Positions 24,659 through 32,895 of a stretch of DNA of 64,000 nucleotides are shown here, piece by piece. The notes below the pieces were generated by a model. That model did not search any database. It worked only from the letters and a program-made list of their open reading frames with translations, and was not told where the DNA came from. How positions within the stretch are numbered: the stretch's first letter is position 1; each line of letters starts with the position of its first letter. The stretch comes from JAHEGP01 sp963751595 (GTDB lineage: Bacteria > Pseudomonadota > Gammaproteobacteria > Pseudomonadales > JAHEGP01), in assembly GCA_963751595.1 (NCBI GenBank), contig CAVVVC010000006.1, positions 124,001-188,000 on the forward strand, given 5' to 3'. The position numbers were made by a program, and so were the translations under genes.

Positions 24659-25981
24659 CTAGTTTTCATCTGGCGCCGCGCCAGACCTGTTCTGGCGAAC
24701 CTTACCTTCCGCCGAAGCAACCGACTCCCGGGCGCCGCAGGTGAAAGCCAGAATGTGCTCGGCGACCTCCCGGGATTGGCTGCCAAACCACGGCAAATGG
24801 GCGCGCCCTTCCAGCGTCAGCAACTGGGCGTTGCCCAGCCGCGAGGCCAGTTTGCGGCCGGCGTCGAAAGCTACGGTATGGTCCTTGCTCTGGTGAATCA
24901 CCAGTGCCGGCACCTGCAAACCCTGGGCGGCATCACGGGCGTCCATCGCAAAGGTCAGTTGCAGCAGGGCCGTAGCCATGTCGGCGCTGGCAGACTGGCG
25001 GTGAACCCTGCCCATCGCATTGCGCGAATCGGTGGCCATTTCGGGGTTGAACATATCGATAATGGCCTTGGCGCCCAAGCCCCAGTGTGCGGACACCAAT
25101 GCGCAAATGGCCTCCTGCATGGGTGCCGGGGCGATGTCGGCACCGTGTACAAACGAGCCCACCAGTACCAGCCTCGACACCCGTTGGGGATGCAGCGCCG
25201 CGTAGTTCACCGCAACCGGACCGCCGCAGGAAATACCCAGCAGTGCACAATTCGCCAGCTGCAAATGGTCGATGAGGCCACCCAGCACGGACACTTCGTC
25301 ATCCAGGGTAAAGCTGTCGCGCTGGCGATCACTCAAGCCCACCCCCGGCCGGTCATAGCGAATGACCCGACAATGCTGGGCCAGCGCGCTAAAAAACCGG
25401 CGAAACCCGGGCTGCTGCCAGTCGAGCTCCAGGTGGCTGACCCACCAGGCCGGCACCACCAGCGCCGGGCCACTGCCGATCACCGAGTAGGCGACACTTT
25501 GCCCACCGGAATGGGTAAAAAACTGTACCTTGATGGCGTCTTCGGCCCCGGTATTGTTGGCGCGACTTGAGGTGCCGGCTTCTTCTGCTTCACGCTCCCC
25601 ACTGGCAGCTGCCGGGACCGGGGCGGGAGGATTCGGTGGCGGTCGGCTTTCACTGCCGGCTTCCGCAACAGCCACCGCGGTAACGTCCGCTACGAAGCGA
25701 AACCCCCTCTTGTGAATCGTGCGAATAAAGCGCTGGGAGCGACCGTCGTCGCCCAATAGCTGGCGCGCGGTCTTGACGCGACTACTGAGCGCGGTATCGG
25801 ATACGATGCGGCCCCGCCAGACGACGTCGTTAATCTCCTCCTTCGACACCAGACGCTCCCGGTTTTCAATCAGCAACGCCAGTAATTCGAGAACCTGGGG
25901 CTCTGCAGGTACCGCCACGCCGGCCCGGCTCAGCTCAAAGCGCTCGGTGTCGAGAACGAATTCGTCAAACCTGAAAAGCAT
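24659..25981 (-). CDS. Winged-helix DNA-binding domain fused to alpha/beta hydrolase
   Basis: The 440-residue product begins with an OmpR/CadC-type winged helix (about 1-100; LVSKEEINDVVWRGRIVSDT, then SSRVKTARQLLGDDG and FIRTIHKRGFRFV). A Pro/Ala-rich linker (about 105-150) leads to a complete alpha/beta hydrolase (about 155-420). The hydrolase has RYDRPGVGLSDR, the nucleophile elbow GISCGG and the catalytic histidine in EGRAHLPW. No transmembrane segment separates them, unlike CadC. The hydrolase may sense or process a small ligand that controls DNA binding. It is divergent from small-protein gene 2. Confidence 0.88.
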   Translation of the reverse strand: MLFRFDEFVLDTERFELSRAGVAVPAEPQVLELLALLIENRERLVSKEEINDVVWRGRIVSDTALSSRVKTARQLLGDDGRSQRFIRTIHKRGFRFVADVTAVAVAEAGSESRPPPNPPAPVPAAASGEREAEEAGTSSRANNTGAEDAIKVQFFTHSGGQSVAYSVIGSGPALVVPAWWVSHLELDWQQPGFRRFFSALAQHCRVIRYDRPGVGLSDRQRDSFTLDDEVSVLGGLIDHLQLANCALLGISCGGPVAVNYAALHPQRVSRLVLVGSFVHGADIAPAPMQEAICALVSAHWGLGAKAIIDMFNPEMATDSRNAMGRVHRQSASADMATALLQLTFAMDARDAAQGLQVPALVIHQSKDHTVAFDAGRKLASRLGNAQLLTLEGRAHLPWFGSQSREVAEHILAFTCGARESVASAEGKVRQNRSGAAPDEN

Positions 25982-26054
25982 GCTTGTCAGCCCAAGCGCT
26001 TTCTGAAGCGCGCATTTGCCACCCCGAAAAGCACCCCAGAAATCCGTAAATTAT

Positions 26055-26260
26055 TGAATTACTTGACCTTATCGCAATCTCCAAGGTTTCTCCACTGAAA
26101 AACCAAATCACCTCCAAGTCCCGGTTGCGGCTTTTCCCTAATATCACAACCGTCAACACAGAAAAGAACGAACACTTGAAACCCGGAAGGCCGAACGTTT
26201 CGACCTCTCCACAAAAGCGGAAGCCAATGCTTCCACGACATAAAAGACGAGGAGTCTACG
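26055..26260 (+). promoter_or_regulatory. Conserved leader of MELST small-protein gene 2
   Basis: This is the counterpart of the leader at 22251-22460. Here the second hairpin is GGAAGC-CAAT-GCTTCC (26219-26234), a perfect six-base-pair stem. In copy 1 its arms differ but still pair with one wobble, which is weak evidence of selection for the fold. The first hairpin (GGCCGAA with TTCGACC) keeps the same C-A mismatch in both copies. Confidence 0.65.
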
Positions 26261-26446
26261 ATGGAACTTTCAACCTTATTTATCGCTGTTGTTTTTATCA
26301 TCCCGCTGCTTATGGGCCTTTTCATACTGGGCGCGATGGCAGCCGACACCCGGCCTGCTACCACCGCCGAAGCCAGCAAGCCCGCCAAACCCCGGGCCAC
26401 AGCAGACAAGGACACGGGCAGCATCGGCAACTACCTGCCGGCCTGA
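26261..26446 (+). CDS. Small membrane protein, MELST family, copy 2
   Basis: This 61-residue protein has the same layout as copy 1 at 22461: one transmembrane helix (about 5-27, LFIAVVFIIPLLMGLFILGA), a polar Ala/Thr/Lys-rich tail and the ending IGNYLPA. The identical GAGGAGTCTACG ribosome-binding context precedes ATG. More than half the residues are shared, mostly in the helix and the last six positions, while the linker is free to vary. Function unknown. Confidence 0.75.
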   Translation: MELSTLFIAVVFIIPLLMGLFILGAMAADTRPATTAEASKPAKPRATADKDTGSIGNYLPA

Positions 26447-26452
26447 ACCACC

Positions 26453-26476
26453 CCCGCCCGGTGCACGCCGGGCGGG
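26453..26476. terminator. Strong bidirectional hairpin between small gene 2 and fabG
   Basis: CCCGCCCGG and CCGGGCGGG form a perfect nine-base-pair stem with a six-base loop in the 32-base space between two convergent stops. No T-run follows on either strand, but position and stability make it a likely shared terminator. Confidence 0.6.
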
Positions 26477-26478
26477 CT

Positions 26479-27897
26479 TCACGCCCCCAATAAACTCTGA
26501 CCACATACCCTCAACACGTTCCCGGTAATGCCCTGGGATGCCGGCGAGGCGAAATAACCGATAGCCTCGGCCACGTCCACCGGCTGACCGCCCTGCTTCA
26601 TGGCGTTCATGCGCCGCCCGGCCTCGCGAATGGCAAAGGGAATGGCATCGGTCATTTGGGTTTCGATAAAGCCCGGCGCCACGGCGTTGATGGTGATGTT
26701 TTTTTCGGCAAGCTCAGGCGCCATCCCCTGTACCATGCCAATCACGCAGGCCTTGGAGGTGGCGTAATTGGTCTGGCCCATATTGCCGGCAATGCCGGAG
26801 ATGGAACTGACGCAGACGATGCGCCCGTTTTCATTCAGGCTGCCGTCTGCCAGCAGGCGGGCATTGATGCGCTCTTCGCTGCTGATATTGACATCGATCA
26901 CCTTGTCCCAGAAGTCATCCTTCATACCCGCCATGGTTTTGTCCCGGGTGATGCCGGCATTGTGGACGATAATATCCAGACCACCGTGCTCCCCGGCGGC
27001 GCCGGATATCAGGGCCGGCGCATCGGCGGCGGTGATATCCGCCTCGAGGGCGACCCCCTCCAGGCGCACGGCAAGCTTCGCCAGTTTGTCGGCCATGGGT
27101 GGAATGTCCAGTACCATCACCCTGGCGCCATCCCGGGCCAGGGTCTCGGCAATGGCCGCACCAATACCCTGGGCCGCGCCGGTGACCAGCGCCAGCTTGC
27201 CAGCCAGGGGTTTCTCCCAATCGACCGCTGCCACATCGCCATCCACCGCGCCCACCCGCACCACCTGGCCACTGACATAGGCTGACCTGGGTGACAGGAA
27301 GAACTGCAGGGTGGAATGCAACGGGTTTTCGGCCCCCTCTGCCACATACACCAGGTTGGCGTTGGCGCCGTTGCCGATTTCCTTGGCAAGACTCTTGACC
27401 AGCCCCTCCAGGCCCCGCTGGGCGATGCGCCGGGCCAGCTCGCATTGCTCCGGTGGACGCCCCAGCACCAGGATGCGACCGCAATTCGCCAGCTTGCGAA
27501 TCACCGGCTGGAAGAACTGCTTGCACACGGCCAGTTCGCCGCTGTTGGCGATACCGGAGGCGTCCAGCAGCAACACCTTGAAGCGCTGCGTATCCCCCCG
27601 CGAGGCACTGTAATTGGCCACATTGACCCCGGCGCTCACTGAGCACTTTTGCACCGCGGATTCGCTGGGCATACCCACCAGGGTATGGACGCTTGCCCCG
27701 GGCGCCTCCTTCAACACGGTTAACACGCCGGTCATCAAGCCGCTATTGGCCGCCGCCCCCACCAGCACATCGCCCGCGACAAAGGAACCCAGGCCGGCGC
27801 GGTAGCGCTCCAGCGGCAGGGGGATGGGCAGATTGATAGCCGTAAATACCCGGCTGCCCGCGCTGGAGTTAGCGATACTCTGGTAGAGGTCACTCAT
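26479..27897 (-). CDS. Long-form 3-oxoacyl-ACP reductase (FabG4-like)
   Basis: The 472-residue product starts SDLYQSIANSSAG at ATG 27897. The first 205 residues are a degenerate Rossmann domain without cofactor motif. The C-terminal half is a full short-chain dehydrogenase: TGAAQGIG, HNAGITRD, SSISGIAG and catalytic YATSK. This high-molecular-weight FabG form reduces 3-oxoacyl thioesters, often CoA-linked, with NAD(H). It is divergent from a thiolase gene, and the pair probably works in fatty-acid oxidation or hydroxyacyl-CoA metabolism. In-frame sequence upstream of 27897 reads across the divergent promoter and is not coding. Confidence 0.9.
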   Translation of the reverse strand: MSDLYQSIANSSAGSRVFTAINLPIPLPLERYRAGLGSFVAGDVLVGAAANSGLMTGVLTVLKEAPGASVHTLVGMPSESAVQKCSVSAGVNVANYSASRGDTQRFKVLLLDASGIANSGELAVCKQFFQPVIRKLANCGRILVLGRPPEQCELARRIAQRGLEGLVKSLAKEIGNGANANLVYVAEGAENPLHSTLQFFLSPRSAYVSGQVVRVGAVDGDVAAVDWEKPLAGKLALVTGAAQGIGAAIAETLARDGARVMVLDIPPMADKLAKLAVRLEGVALEADITAADAPALISGAAGEHGGLDIIVHNAGITRDKTMAGMKDDFWDKVIDVNISSEERINARLLADGSLNENGRIVCVSSISGIAGNMGQTNYATSKACVIGMVQGMAPELAEKNITINAVAPGFIETQMTDAIPFAIREAGRRMNAMKQGGQPVDVAEAIGYFASPASQGITGNVLRVCGQSLLGA

Positions 27898-28092
27898 GTT
27901 TTGCTGTCCTGTCATGTGAGCTTGAGGATTGAACCGGGACCACACAACCCGGTCAGGTAATGGCCTACTGTAACCCAAACCTCCCGGCTCTGCAGTTGCT
28001 GCTGAATCTTTGCCCCCAGCCCCTGCCAGTGTATAGTTTCGACACCACGACCGCTTTGCAGCACGCGGTGCCCAGTTGAACCCGGAGGACAT

Positions 28093-29379
28093 ATGCTCGC
28101 AGGTAAAAAAATACGCAAGGTCGCCATCATCGGTGGTAACCGCATCCCGTTTGCACGTTCCAACACCCAGTATTCCGGCCTTTGCAACCAGGAAATGCTC
28201 ACCGCAGCGATCGACGGCCTGGTGGACCGCTTCCAGTTGCAGGGCGAGCGTATGGGTGAGGTGGCCGCCGGCGCGGTGATGAAACATGCCCGGGATTTCA
28301 ACCTGGTGCGCGAATGCGTGATCGGCTCCAAGCTGGCGCCGGAAACCCCCGCCTACGACCTGCAACAGGCCTGCGGCACCGGCCTGGAGGCAGCGATACT
28401 CGTGGCCAACAAGATTGCCCTTGGGCAGATCGACTGCGCGATAGCCGGGGGTGTCGACACCACCTCCGATGCCCCCGTCGGCATCAACGAAGGCACCCGC
28501 AAGGCATTGATGGAACTGAACCGGGCCAGGTCCACCGTCGACAGAGGCCGCCTGGCACTCAAACTGGTAACCAGCAAGTGGTATCTACCCGACCTGCCCC
28601 GCAACGGCGAGCCTCGCACCGGCCTGTCGATGGGCGAGCACCAGGCTCTCACCGCCGCCGAGTGGGGCATCAGCCGCGAAGACCAGGACGAGCTGGCGCT
28701 GAATTCTCACCACAACCTGGCCAAGTCCTACTCCCAGGGCTGGCAAAAAGACCTGGTCTCACCCTTTCACGGGCTGAAGGCCGACAACAATATGCGCGGC
28801 GACTCCACCCCGGAAAAACTTGCCGCCCTGAAGCCGGTCTTCGGTGGCAAAAACGGCACCATGACCGCCGCCAACTCCACCCCCCTCACCGACGGCGCAT
28901 CGGTCGTACTGCTGGGTTCCGAAGACTGGGCCAAGCAACACGACTTGCCGGTCCTGGCACACATGCGCGATGCCGAAACCGCCGCGGTCGACTTCCTCGG
29001 CAAAAAGGAAGGCCTGCTGATGGCGCCGGCCTATGCCGTGCCCCGCATGCTGGCCCGCTGCGGCCTGACCCTGCAGGACTTCGACTTCTACGAAATCCAC
29101 GAGGCCTTCGCCTCCCAGGTACTGAGCACCCTGAAAGCCTGGGAAGACCCCGAGTTCTGCCAGCAGCGCCTGGGTCTGGACAAACCCCTGGGCAGCATCG
29201 ACCGCGACAAGCTGAACGTAAAAGGCAGCTCCCTCGCCGCCGGCCACCCCTTCGCCGCCACCGGCGGCCGCATCCTGGCGAATGCCGCCAAGCTACTGAG
29301 CACCAAGGGCTCGGGCCGGTGTTTGATTTCGGTGTGTGCCGCTGGGGGACAGGGGGTTACGGCTATTTTGGAGAGGTGA
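28093..29379 (+). CDS. Acetyl-CoA acetyltransferase (thiolase, FadI-like)
   Basis: This 428-residue thiolase cleaves 3-ketoacyl-CoA or condenses acetyl-CoA. The nucleophilic cysteine is Cys94 in QQACGTGLEA. HEAFA lies near residue 335, GHPFAATGGR carries the catalytic histidine, and the second cysteine is in the C-terminal CAAGGQG. Length and sequence favour the trifunctional-complex beta-subunit (FadI) branch. A GGAGGA ribosome-binding site precedes ATG. It is divergent from the long FabG, with 195 bases between them for shared control. Confidence 0.93.
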   Translation: MLAGKKIRKVAIIGGNRIPFARSNTQYSGLCNQEMLTAAIDGLVDRFQLQGERMGEVAAGAVMKHARDFNLVRECVIGSKLAPETPAYDLQQACGTGLEAAILVANKIALGQIDCAIAGGVDTTSDAPVGINEGTRKALMELNRARSTVDRGRLALKLVTSKWYLPDLPRNGEPRTGLSMGEHQALTAAEWGISREDQDELALNSHHNLAKSYSQGWQKDLVSPFHGLKADNNMRGDSTPEKLAALKPVFGGKNGTMTAANSTPLTDGASVVLLGSEDWAKQHDLPVLAHMRDAETAAVDFLGKKEGLLMAPAYAVPRMLARCGLTLQDFDFYEIHEAFASQVLSTLKAWEDPEFCQQRLGLDKPLGSIDRDKLNVKGSSLAAGHPFAATGGRILANAAKLLSTKGSGRCLISVCAAGGQGVTAILER

Positions 29380-29524
29380 TTTTGATGCAACGCTGGGGGT
29401 GAGGCAGCCAACTGTGCAAGAGGCTGCTAAGCGGATTAAAAATATTCCGCCCTTTACGGTTGGGGCGCTCAATAAAACGCGGGGATCAACCCGGATCTAT
29501 TGAGTGGTGTCGGATTGGGGGGCA

Positions 29525-30691
29525 TCAGCATTTGAAGACCGAATTTCGATGGTAATCCAGATACGGCTCATGTTGCTGACTGATATCAACTTGCAAATGT
29601 TGATCATGCCTTATCCCAAGTTTTTTACCATCTTCAAGCTGGTCAGAGATCCGTATCTTTCCGCAAGGCTCGAAGCTTATGTAGCCAAGGTCAAAAGCCT
29701 TATCGAGATTCGGCAACAGCAATAACCCGTTAAACGGATCAAGCCTTTCTTCGTGATCCGCAGCTCGCCATGGCTTAATATGAGACGCGATCAAGAAACG
29801 TGGATCCTGAAAACCAGTTACAACACAGCGCCCCCATTTGTCCAGCAGGCTTTGCCGAAAGTGGCCCTGCCCGATCCGAGCGCTGACCAATACTGCCTTT
29901 TCAGTTTGCTCTAAATGATCATCTCGACTGATGCGTTCGATATCTTCCACCACCTCGTACTGTGTTGTATCCGCTAAAAAATCCCCATACAGATTCAAAG
30001 CGGCGCTATACATCCCTTTGCCCTTACTATCTCGGACCTCGAATTTCTCTATCTTCTTCGCCTGCTCAGCCAAAGCGTAATAATCTTTATAGCTATTAAT
30101 CTGGAAAATACTGCGATTTGTCAGACCCGCAGCATTTACCCATGTACTAATTGAGCCCCTAATCGCTCCAACATAGTTTTTGACTGTCTTTTCAGATTTG
30201 CCGACGGCCAGCGCCCAACGCTGAAACCTTTCCCCCAAGTCTTCAATATTTTCCAGCAGAGCAGCCGTTAACACTGTCCTCGATACTGCACTTTGTAAAT
30301 AGTTGAAAAGCTCCGCATCCAAATAAGCGTAGTCGATTAGGCGGGCAACAACGCCCGGTCCACCATGCTCACGATTATCGATCCGTCTTAGATATTCTTC
30401 TCGACTGCCAGGCTTTGGCTGATGGTGCCAAAAGCCAGAGGACTGCAAATAAAAAAACGGTTGGGATGGATCATTTTTGTCGTTGCCATGACGAAATTGG
30501 TTAAAGTAGTGCCTAAAACTCCGCTTTAGGTCTTCGTTCAGGTAGATGCGGTTCGCGGTGACTAAATCTCTTTCAATCAACTCTGCTACCCCCAACAAAA
30601 GGCAAACCTTATGGGGCTTGGAGTGACCGCTGGATCTATTGGTATTCAGCGAAGCAAACTCCCGCTCGTAATATGCCAAATCCTTACTCAT
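29525..30691 (-). CDS. HNH endonuclease with SBD-like N-terminal domain
   Basis: The 388-residue product (ATG 30691) has three parts. Residues about 1-105 (SKPHKVCLLLGVAELIERDL, FRHYFNQF, PFFYLQSSGFWHH) resemble the sulfur-binding domain of phosphorothioate-sensing type IV restriction enzymes. The middle (about 150-230) has a helical, integrase-N-like look. Residues about 285-345 form an HNH_2 nuclease: CVVTGFQDPRFLIASHIKPW and LDPFNGLLLLPNLDKAFDLG. The position often held by histidine before LDK is Asn here. The gene overlaps the HIT stop (ATGA) and is visibly AT-richer than its flanks, so it was probably acquired. A DNA-defence role is inferred. Confidence 0.82.
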   Translation of the reverse strand: MSKDLAYYEREFASLNTNRSSGHSKPHKVCLLLGVAELIERDLVTANRIYLNEDLKRSFRHYFNQFRHGNDKNDPSQPFFYLQSSGFWHHQPKPGSREEYLRRIDNREHGGPGVVARLIDYAYLDAELFNYLQSAVSRTVLTAALLENIEDLGERFQRWALAVGKSEKTVKNYVGAIRGSISTWVNAAGLTNRSIFQINSYKDYYALAEQAKKIEKFEVRDSKGKGMYSAALNLYGDFLADTTQYEVVEDIERISRDDHLEQTEKAVLVSARIGQGHFRQSLLDKWGRCVVTGFQDPRFLIASHIKPWRAADHEERLDPFNGLLLLPNLDKAFDLGYISFEPCGKIRISDQLEDGKKLGIRHDQHLQVDISQQHEPYLDYHRNSVFKC

Positions 30692-31086
30692 GACTGGCTC
30701 CAGTAAGCGGCCTTTTCGGGGATAACCCAACGCACGCCACCCCTAGGATCTTTCAGGTCACCCCTATAACGCGGGATCAAATGGATATGAACGTGGGGTA
30801 TGGTCTGGCCGGCGGCCATGCCATCGTTGATACCCACATTGTAAGAGGCAGGTGAAAACTCGAAGTCTACGTTCTGCTTGGCTCGATCAAGTAGAGCAAG
30901 CAGTTCTTGTTTCGTGGCAGTGGCTAAGTCGAAAAAGGAGCCTACATGCGCCTTTGATATGATCAAAGAATGTCCGGGCGAGACAGGAAACCCATCCCGA
31001 ACGACAAAGCCAGCTTCGTTTTCTAGAATAACCCTTGCACTCCCATCGCCGTTACCAATCTGGCAAAACGGACAGCCGTCCTTCAT
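30688..31086 (-). CDS. HIT family nucleotide hydrolase
   Basis: The 132-residue product has the histidine triad HVHIHLIPRY near residue 100, a CPFCQIGNGDG zinc-like start and the C-terminal DPRGGVRWVIPEK seen in Ap4A-hydrolase-like HIT proteins. HIT enzymes cleave dinucleoside polyphosphates, nucleoside phosphoramidates or adenylylated products. An AAGGAAAG ribosome-binding site precedes it. Its stop overlaps the start of the HNH nuclease gene, so the two are translated together. It is AT-richer than neighbouring core genes. Confidence 0.9.
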   Translation of the reverse strand: MKDGCPFCQIGNGDGSARVILENEAGFVVRDGFPVSPGHSLIISKAHVGSFFDLATATKQELLALLDRAKQNVDFEFSPASYNVGINDGMAAGQTIPHVHIHLIPRYRGDLKDPRGGVRWVIPEKAAYWSQS

Positions 31087-31224
31087 CGAGTTGCTTTCCT
31101 TCGTTCCAAATGGAGTACGATCATTGCTTTCAGAGATACTGTTAAACCTTCTCTGACCAAACCGTTTTATTTTGGGCAGCGTACCAACTGTGATAGCAAT
31201 GAATCAATCTGCTGAGAAGAAAAC

Positions 31225-31482
31225 ATGTCAGACCCATTCGACGTACGCCAGGGCTTTCGCGTATACAACAAGGTGGTCACCCAGGGCGAGGCTGCCAGCG
31301 GCACCCACGTGCTGCAGGGGATCCACGCCAGTTCGGATTTCGATGGCTACACCCTGCATCTGAGCGACCAGGAGGTCGACCTGTACATTTACTTTCACAA
31401 CAGTTACAAACTGGAGTATCGGTCTAAAAGTGCGCTGAATAACTTCTTGCAGCGCATGCAGCATATTGACGATGCGGATTAA
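31225..31482 (+). CDS. DUF3081 family protein
   Basis: This small soluble protein (85 residues) has the family pattern: an N-terminal DVRQGFRVYNKVVTQGEA, then DFDGYTLHLSDQEVDLYIYFHN and a short helical tail. The function is not known. It is followed after 30 bases by the Lon-domain gene on the same strand, so they may be co-transcribed. Confidence 0.8.
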   Translation: MSDPFDVRQGFRVYNKVVTQGEAASGTHVLQGIHASSDFDGYTLHLSDQEVDLYIYFHNSYKLEYRSKSALNNFLQRMQHIDDAD

Positions 31483-31512
31483 ACATCGGCCCGGTTGACA
31501 CGACACGGCCGT

Positions 31513-32184
31513 ATGAGCAGCCCCATGATTGAAGCGGCCCTATTCCCCATTCCCGGCTCGGTGAATTTTCCCTCGCTGCCCTGCTCCCTGCATGTGTTCG
31601 AGCCGCGTTACCGGCAGATGGTGCGCCATTGTATCGACAACAATCTATTGCTCGGTGTGTGCCACACCGAAAAGGTGGTGCACGCCAATACCAAATCCCA
31701 GACGACTGAGGAGGCTCTCAGCAGCAACCAGTCGACCTACAAACCCTGCGCGGTGTTCTCGGCCGGCCCGGTGGAGCTGGTGGAGGAGCTGGGTGACGGG
31801 CGTCTGCTGATCAACGTAGACCACAACGTTCGCCTGCGGCTGCATGGGGAAATCCAGACCCTGCCCTTCAGCATCTGGGAGTGTGAAGAGCTGGTGGACA
31901 AACACCTGAGCGAGGCCGATATGGCAGAGCTGCAGCTGGGGAAGGAAAAAGTGCTCCATCGCCTGCTGACCCTGACCCACGATGTGCCAGCGGTGCAGAA
32001 AGTGTTACGCGATGATTTCTGGCAGACCATGCCGGCCCTGCAATTCAGTTTCGCCGTGACGGGCCTGCTGGGCACAAACCCGGAGCTGAAACAGCAACTA
32101 CTGGAAATGACCGACCCGCAGCAGCGCTTGAGCACAGTGTTGGATTTGCTAAATTCGATTGGAGGGCGTCCTGCTCCGGCGTAA
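31513..32184 (+). CDS. Lon substrate-binding domain protein
   Basis: The 223-residue product (ATG 31513) consists of the N-terminal substrate-recognition domain of Lon protease without ATPase or peptidase: AALFPIPGSVNFPSLPCSLHVFEPRYRQMV at the start and a helical C-terminal part. Stand-alone forms are common in proteobacteria and may act as adaptors or regulators. A TTG 18 bases upstream is a less likely start. Confidence 0.85.
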   Translation: MSSPMIEAALFPIPGSVNFPSLPCSLHVFEPRYRQMVRHCIDNNLLLGVCHTEKVVHANTKSQTTEEALSSNQSTYKPCAVFSAGPVELVEELGDGRLLINVDHNVRLRLHGEIQTLPFSIWECEELVDKHLSEADMAELQLGKEKVLHRLLTLTHDVPAVQKVLRDDFWQTMPALQFSFAVTGLLGTNPELKQQLLEMTDPQQRLSTVLDLLNSIGGRPAPA

Positions 32185-32237
32185 GGGGTCGTATCGATAT
32201 CTTCGGCTGGCCCCCACGGATTGATGCAGGAGAGACA

Positions 32238-32258
32238 AAAAAGCTTTCGCAGCTTTTT
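32238..32258. terminator. Bidirectional A/T-type terminator hairpin
   Basis: AAAAAGCT and AGCTTTTT form an eight-base-pair palindromic stem with a five-base loop, 54 bases after the Lon-domain gene. It supplies A and T runs on both sides and also lies beyond the minus-strand helicase remnant. The rest of 32185-32377 shows no gene. Confidence 0.5.
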
Positions 32259-32377
32259 GCAGGCACTGGTTCCGAGCAAGACTGCTCGGCACGGCCATCT
32301 CGACGTCACACACCAGCCGCTTCCTGTCTTTTGGGATGTTGGCGCAGACCGGTGGCCTGCAAGAACCCAGCTCCCAA

Positions 32378-32890
32378 CTACGCCACCATCTGCGCCAGGC
32401 GCTCGGTGAACACGGTTTCCTTGCTGGCGGTAATCAGTAGTTGCTCCCTGGCACGGGTCATACCCACGTACATCAGGCGCACCTGGTCGGCCAGCTCTGT
32501 GTGTACGTTCTGGATTTTGTCTACCCCCATCAGCACCACCGTCTTGAATTCAAGGCCCTTGCTGCTGTGCAGGGTCAGAATGTTGATGCGAGGCTCCAGC
32601 GGCGAGTATTCCGCCTTCTGTTTTTTCCCCGTCATGCACAAATGGGCAATACCCCGCCGGGTCAATACTGCCGACAAGCGCAGGGCAATCGGTTTGGATG
32701 GGGCCAGCACGCCAATTTCATTCACGGCATGTCCCTTACCCAGCCACTGTACGATGCAGCGCGCGACATACTCGACTTCGTCAGCCTCCCTGCTGAATTG
32801 CCTGAATACCGGCACCGGCCCACTGCCACCGGCGGCCAAACCCCGGCATAAGCTATGCCGCAATAATGTGAAGCCGCTCCCGATTCCCCG
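32378..32890 (-). pseudogene. C-terminal remnant of a UvrD/Rep-type helicase
   Basis: About 165 codons match the end of a superfamily I 3'-5' helicase: motif V TLHSSKGLEFKTVVLMGVD and motif VI VRLMYVGMTRAREQLL. Upstream homology (VPVFRQFSREADEVEYVARCI) stops near 32890. Further upstream the strand is occupied by the ZIP/CNB gene in another frame, so the Walker A half is missing. It has no plausible start and cannot be an active helicase. Confidence 0.8.
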
Positions 32891-32895
32891 AACGA

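Noticed and set aside
28314..29402. 362-codon open frame inside the thiolase gene
   Set aside because: Very Arg/Pro/Gly-rich translation in the +1 frame of a clear thiolase; a shadow frame.
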